From Candidatus Bathyarchaeum sp. (GTDB lineage: Archaea > Thermoproteota > Bathyarchaeia > Bathyarchaeales > Bathyarchaeaceae), in contig SOJY01000249.1 of NCBI GenBank assembly GCA_004376385.1, forward strand, positions 1 through 7,533: a DNA stretch of 7,533 nucleotides. The letters are read 5' to 3'. Made by a program: the position numbers and the translations under genes. Positions 6,025-7,533 of the stretch are shown here, piece after piece (position 1 is the stretch's first letter; the number at the start of each line of letters is the position of its first letter). Below the pieces are notes generated by a model. That model had not been told where the DNA came from. It saw only the letters and a program-made list of their open reading frames with translations, and did no database searches.

Positions 6025-6520
6025 ACTCGAAACCTGCTTTTAACAACTCTTCGTCTTGTTTTAAACTTTTAGATGTTGCGGTGTGGTATACGTCGCTTTC
6101 AAAGTTTACTAAATGCGTATAAATGAGAGTAGATGTTATGCTCCGGTGTCCTAGCCTTTCTTTAACGTGAAGAATGTCTTTTGTTTTGAAATATTCCAGC
6201 GAACCGTAGAGATGCCGCAGAGTATGAAAAGTTATTTTGTCAATTCTGGGGTTCTGAAGTTTCTGGGCTACTCGCTTTCGTTGTTTCATAAAGTTTTTCC
6301 TGAAGTAGCAAAGCTGTGATTCACCGAAGATTTTCTGTCCTGTTTTGGGAAGCATGTTGAGCATAGACGTTAGTTTTCCTGAAAGTTTGAACTGTCTCGG
6401 CAACCCGTTTTTTTCTATTTCGCTAATTGTCAGGATTCCTGTTTCATCGTCAAAGTCCGTCCAAGTTAACCGCCATGCTTCACCAGAACGACAACCCGTT
6501 TCCCTCAGTATTTGAAGTAA
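5978..6520 (-). pseudogene. Tyrosine recombinase (archaeal XerC/phage-type integrase), N-terminally truncated
   Basis: The open frame of 180 codons covers nearly the whole catalytic domain and keeps all six expected residues: R11 in ETGCRSGEAWRL, K37 in EIEKNGLPR, H99 and R102 in FHTLRH, H125 in LGHRS and Y134 in TLIYTHL. It ends KAGFEYVTERDGIKIFRKRK, a tail I recognise from archaeal integrases. Missing are the N-terminal SAM-like DNA-binding domain and any usable start: a TAA at 6521-6523 closes the frame just before LLQILRETG, and the only start-type codon (TTG 6403) lies after the first catalytic arginine. The DNA upstream has no recombinase-like translation in any frame. So this is a broken gene, or the C-terminal half of an integrase split by element insertion as in SSV-type elements. 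Its last 47 bases overlap the start of ftr in another frame. Confidence 0.85.
6059..6067 (-). promoter_or_regulatory. Possible ftr promoter inside the integrase remnant
   Basis: The minus strand reads CTAAAAG then TTTAAAAC, a BRE/TATA-like run centred about 39 bp before ATG 6024. The predicted transcription start near 6037 would leave a leader of about 13 bases containing AGGT (6032-6035). The element lies within integrase coding sequence. Confidence 0.4.
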
Positions 6521-6523
6521 TTA

Positions 6524-6746
6524 GTAAATTGAAATTATTGAGAACTTCAAAATTTCCCATAAAGCGAAATTGGGTAAACTGAAGATCTAATGTTTTATTA
6601 TCAGAATTTATTACAGCTAATTCTAATATATTTTTTATATTGTTTTAAGGGTTATTTGTTTTTTCGGGTATATAAGGACACAATTACCCCCTCTTTTTTA
6701 TTAACTTTTTACCCTCTAACAGGAACCATGTCTAAACTGCTTTTCA
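6524..6746. other. AT-rich gap without a supported gene
   Basis: This stretch holds only short, low-complexity frames. Visible elements are a nested inverted repeat at 6545-6584 (CTTCA/TGAAG outside, AATTTC/GAAATT inside), a TATATAAG box at 6669-6676 that reads as TATA-like on both strands, and T-runs at 6691-6710 that could end a plus-strand transcript. A 26-codon plus-strand frame from ATG 6728 overlaps the membrane protein gene and is not supported. Confidence 0.4.
6545..6584. repeat. Nested inverted repeat next to the integrase truncation point
   Basis: CTTCA (6545-6549) pairs with TGAAG (6580-6584), and AATTTC (6551-6556) pairs with GAAATT (6566-6571) inside it. It lies about 25 bp beyond the end of the integrase frame. 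In AT-rich DNA such repeats can arise by chance; a recombination or terminator role is only a possibility. Confidence 0.25.
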
Positions 6747-7262
6747 TCAAAGAAAATGATGAGAAATATACCTGTTCCAGATTATCACCGTCAAATACCC
6801 TGCTATAACTCCATTAAGAATTGCCACAACAATTATGGCAAAGTACATTGTGGGTATCATTGGAATTATATTTAACATCGTACTTAGGAACATAGATACT
6901 ACACCAGTGATTCCAGTGGCAACAGTTAGAAGCAGAATCAATCTTTTTGATTTAACATAGTTTCCCTCATTGACTTTGAAGAGGTGAAAAAAGCCGTCAA
7001 TTAATAAGCCATAAAATAGAGAGAATATCAAACTAAACGGGAAAAAACCCGTTCTTAAAATGCTCAATAGAAGACCTGTTACAAAGGACGCATATGTTGC
7101 TCCACCTTTGGCAACGAGCAATGAGGCTAATGAAAAAGATAGGGCTTGAATACCTATAACCATTTTATCAATAGGAGATGGTAAGAAACCGTTTGAAACA
7201 AAAGCTAATGTTCCAAGTAAAGTAATAACTGCGACCTTTTTACTATTTAATATACTGCCCAT
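6747..7262 (-). CDS. Six-helix membrane protein resembling an ECF transporter substrate-binding (S) subunit
   Basis: This 171-residue protein is almost wholly hydrophobic, with about six membrane helices (roughly 9-25, 33-51, 55-70, 73-95, 106-130 and 139-162), a polar loop KVNEGNYVKSKR at about 96-107 and a short basic N-terminus (NSKK). Size, helix number and the pattern of LPSPIDKM, AKGGATYASFVTGLLLSILR and SLFYGLLIDGFF resemble small vitamin-binding S components of ECF transporters, which work with a shared T subunit and two ATPases. No such partner genes are in the window and no substrate is evident; a different small membrane family cannot be excluded. The start ATG follows GGAGGAG (7263-7269) directly. 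That is a strong but unusually close ribosome binding site. The gene lies in AT-rich DNA beyond the integrase remnant, so it may belong to a transferred segment. Confidence 0.5.
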   Translation of the reverse strand: MGSILNSKKVAVITLLGTLAFVSNGFLPSPIDKMVIGIQALSFSLASLLVAKGGATYASFVTGLLLSILRTGFFPFSLIFSLFYGLLIDGFFHLFKVNEGNYVKSKRLILLLTVATGITGVVSMFLSTMLNIIPMIPTMYFAIIVVAILNGVIAGYLTVIIWNRYISHHFL

Positions 7263-7269
7263 CTCCTCC
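7263..7269 (-). promoter_or_regulatory. Ribosome binding site of the membrane protein gene
   Basis: GGAGGAG on the minus strand touches the ATG at 7262, leaving two bases after GGAGG. No other in-frame ATG follows within the first helix, so the start stands despite the short spacing. Confidence 0.5.
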
Positions 7270-7533
7270 GAATTTATTAGCGTTTAACATATTTTTATTA
7301 TTTCTCTTTAATTTGTTATTAAAATATTCCTTCAATATAGATTTTCTGTGTTTTGTTTAAGCATGTCAAAATTCACGCATAATTGCTTTTTCATCATAAT
7401 AATTTAGTAGTTTTGTCATTATTATTTATCATAAAACATAAACTTTATATTTCAAGGAAAACAAACGGAAGAATTAAGGGTTTGCTGAGGCTCTTGCATG
7501 GGCAATTGAGGAATGAACAAGTGAATTCTTAAT
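7270..7533. other. AT-rich right flank without a supported gene
   Basis: The minus-strand promoter of the membrane protein gene should lie here; AATATTTTAATAA near 7317-7329 would give a leader of about 30 bases. A plus-strand TATA-like TTTATAT (7444-7450) points out of the window, with a predicted start near 7473, but every plus-strand ATG or GTG after it stops within a few codons. ATAATAAT (7396-7403) and ATTATTAT (7418-7425) are complementary but low in complexity. Confidence 0.35.
7444..7450 (+). promoter_or_regulatory. Possible outward TATA box at the right edge
   Basis: TTTATAT preceded by AAAC is a fair archaeal TATA match. The transcript would begin near 7473 and leave the window without a visible coding start, so its target is beyond the edge or is non-coding. 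Confidence 0.28.

Noticed and set aside
6756..6762. ATGATGA as box C of a C/D guide RNA
   Set aside because: No CTGA box D follows within a suitable distance. The other ATGATGA-like sites checked, near 5780 and at 7391-7397 on the minus strand, also fail or lie in coding DNA.
6728..6808. Short plus-strand frame of 26 codons starting MSKLLFIKEND
   Set aside because: It overlaps the 3' end of the better supported membrane protein gene on the other strand, is very short, and resembles no family.
1..7533. tRNA gene as attachment site for the integrase, or a CRISPR array
   Set aside because: No cloverleaf-like sequence was seen by eye next to the integrase, and there are no regularly spaced direct repeats in the window.

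Overview
The window looks archaeal. It encodes formylmethanofuran:tetrahydromethanopterin formyltransferase (Ftr), has TATA-like boxes about 25-35 bp ahead of starts with GGTG/GAGG-type ribosome binding sites, and carries a tyrosine recombinase with the C-terminal tail typical of archaeal integrases. No marker gene fixes the lineage. A stand-alone asparagine-synthetase domain, an archaeal predicted-nucleotidyltransferase family and Ftr together would suit an uncultivated lineage such as Bathyarchaeia, but that is inference.

Layout. The left two thirds (about 88-5001) hold three divergent paralogs of one uncharacterised nucleotidyltransferase family: NT1 and NT2 on the minus strand with stop and start overlapping, and NT3 on the plus strand. 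Between NT2 and NT3 lie, on the minus strand, an asparagine-synthetase-like ATP pyrophosphatase without glutaminase domain but with a C-terminal zinc ribbon, and, on the plus strand, a short CPBP-type membrane protease remnant. NT3 converges on ftr (minus, 5023-6024). The first 16 or so codons of ftr overlap, in another frame, the 3' end of a truncated integrase (5978-6520). Beyond the integrase the DNA becomes markedly AT-rich (6521-7533) and holds one six-helix membrane protein resembling the substrate-binding subunit of an ECF transporter.

Function. Ftr acts in the C1 (methyl) branch of the archaeal Wood-Ljungdahl or methanogenic pathway. The nucleotidyltransferases and the AsnB-like enzyme all use nucleotidyl transfer or adenylation chemistry and sit close together, but no partner or substrate can be read from the sequence. 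The points most worth following are the NT paralog cluster with differing third catalytic residue, the zinc-ribbon AsnB-like protein, the attenuator-like set of competing hairpins between that gene and NT2, and the integrase-ftr junction, where ftr appears to have taken its start and perhaps its promoter from integrase DNA.
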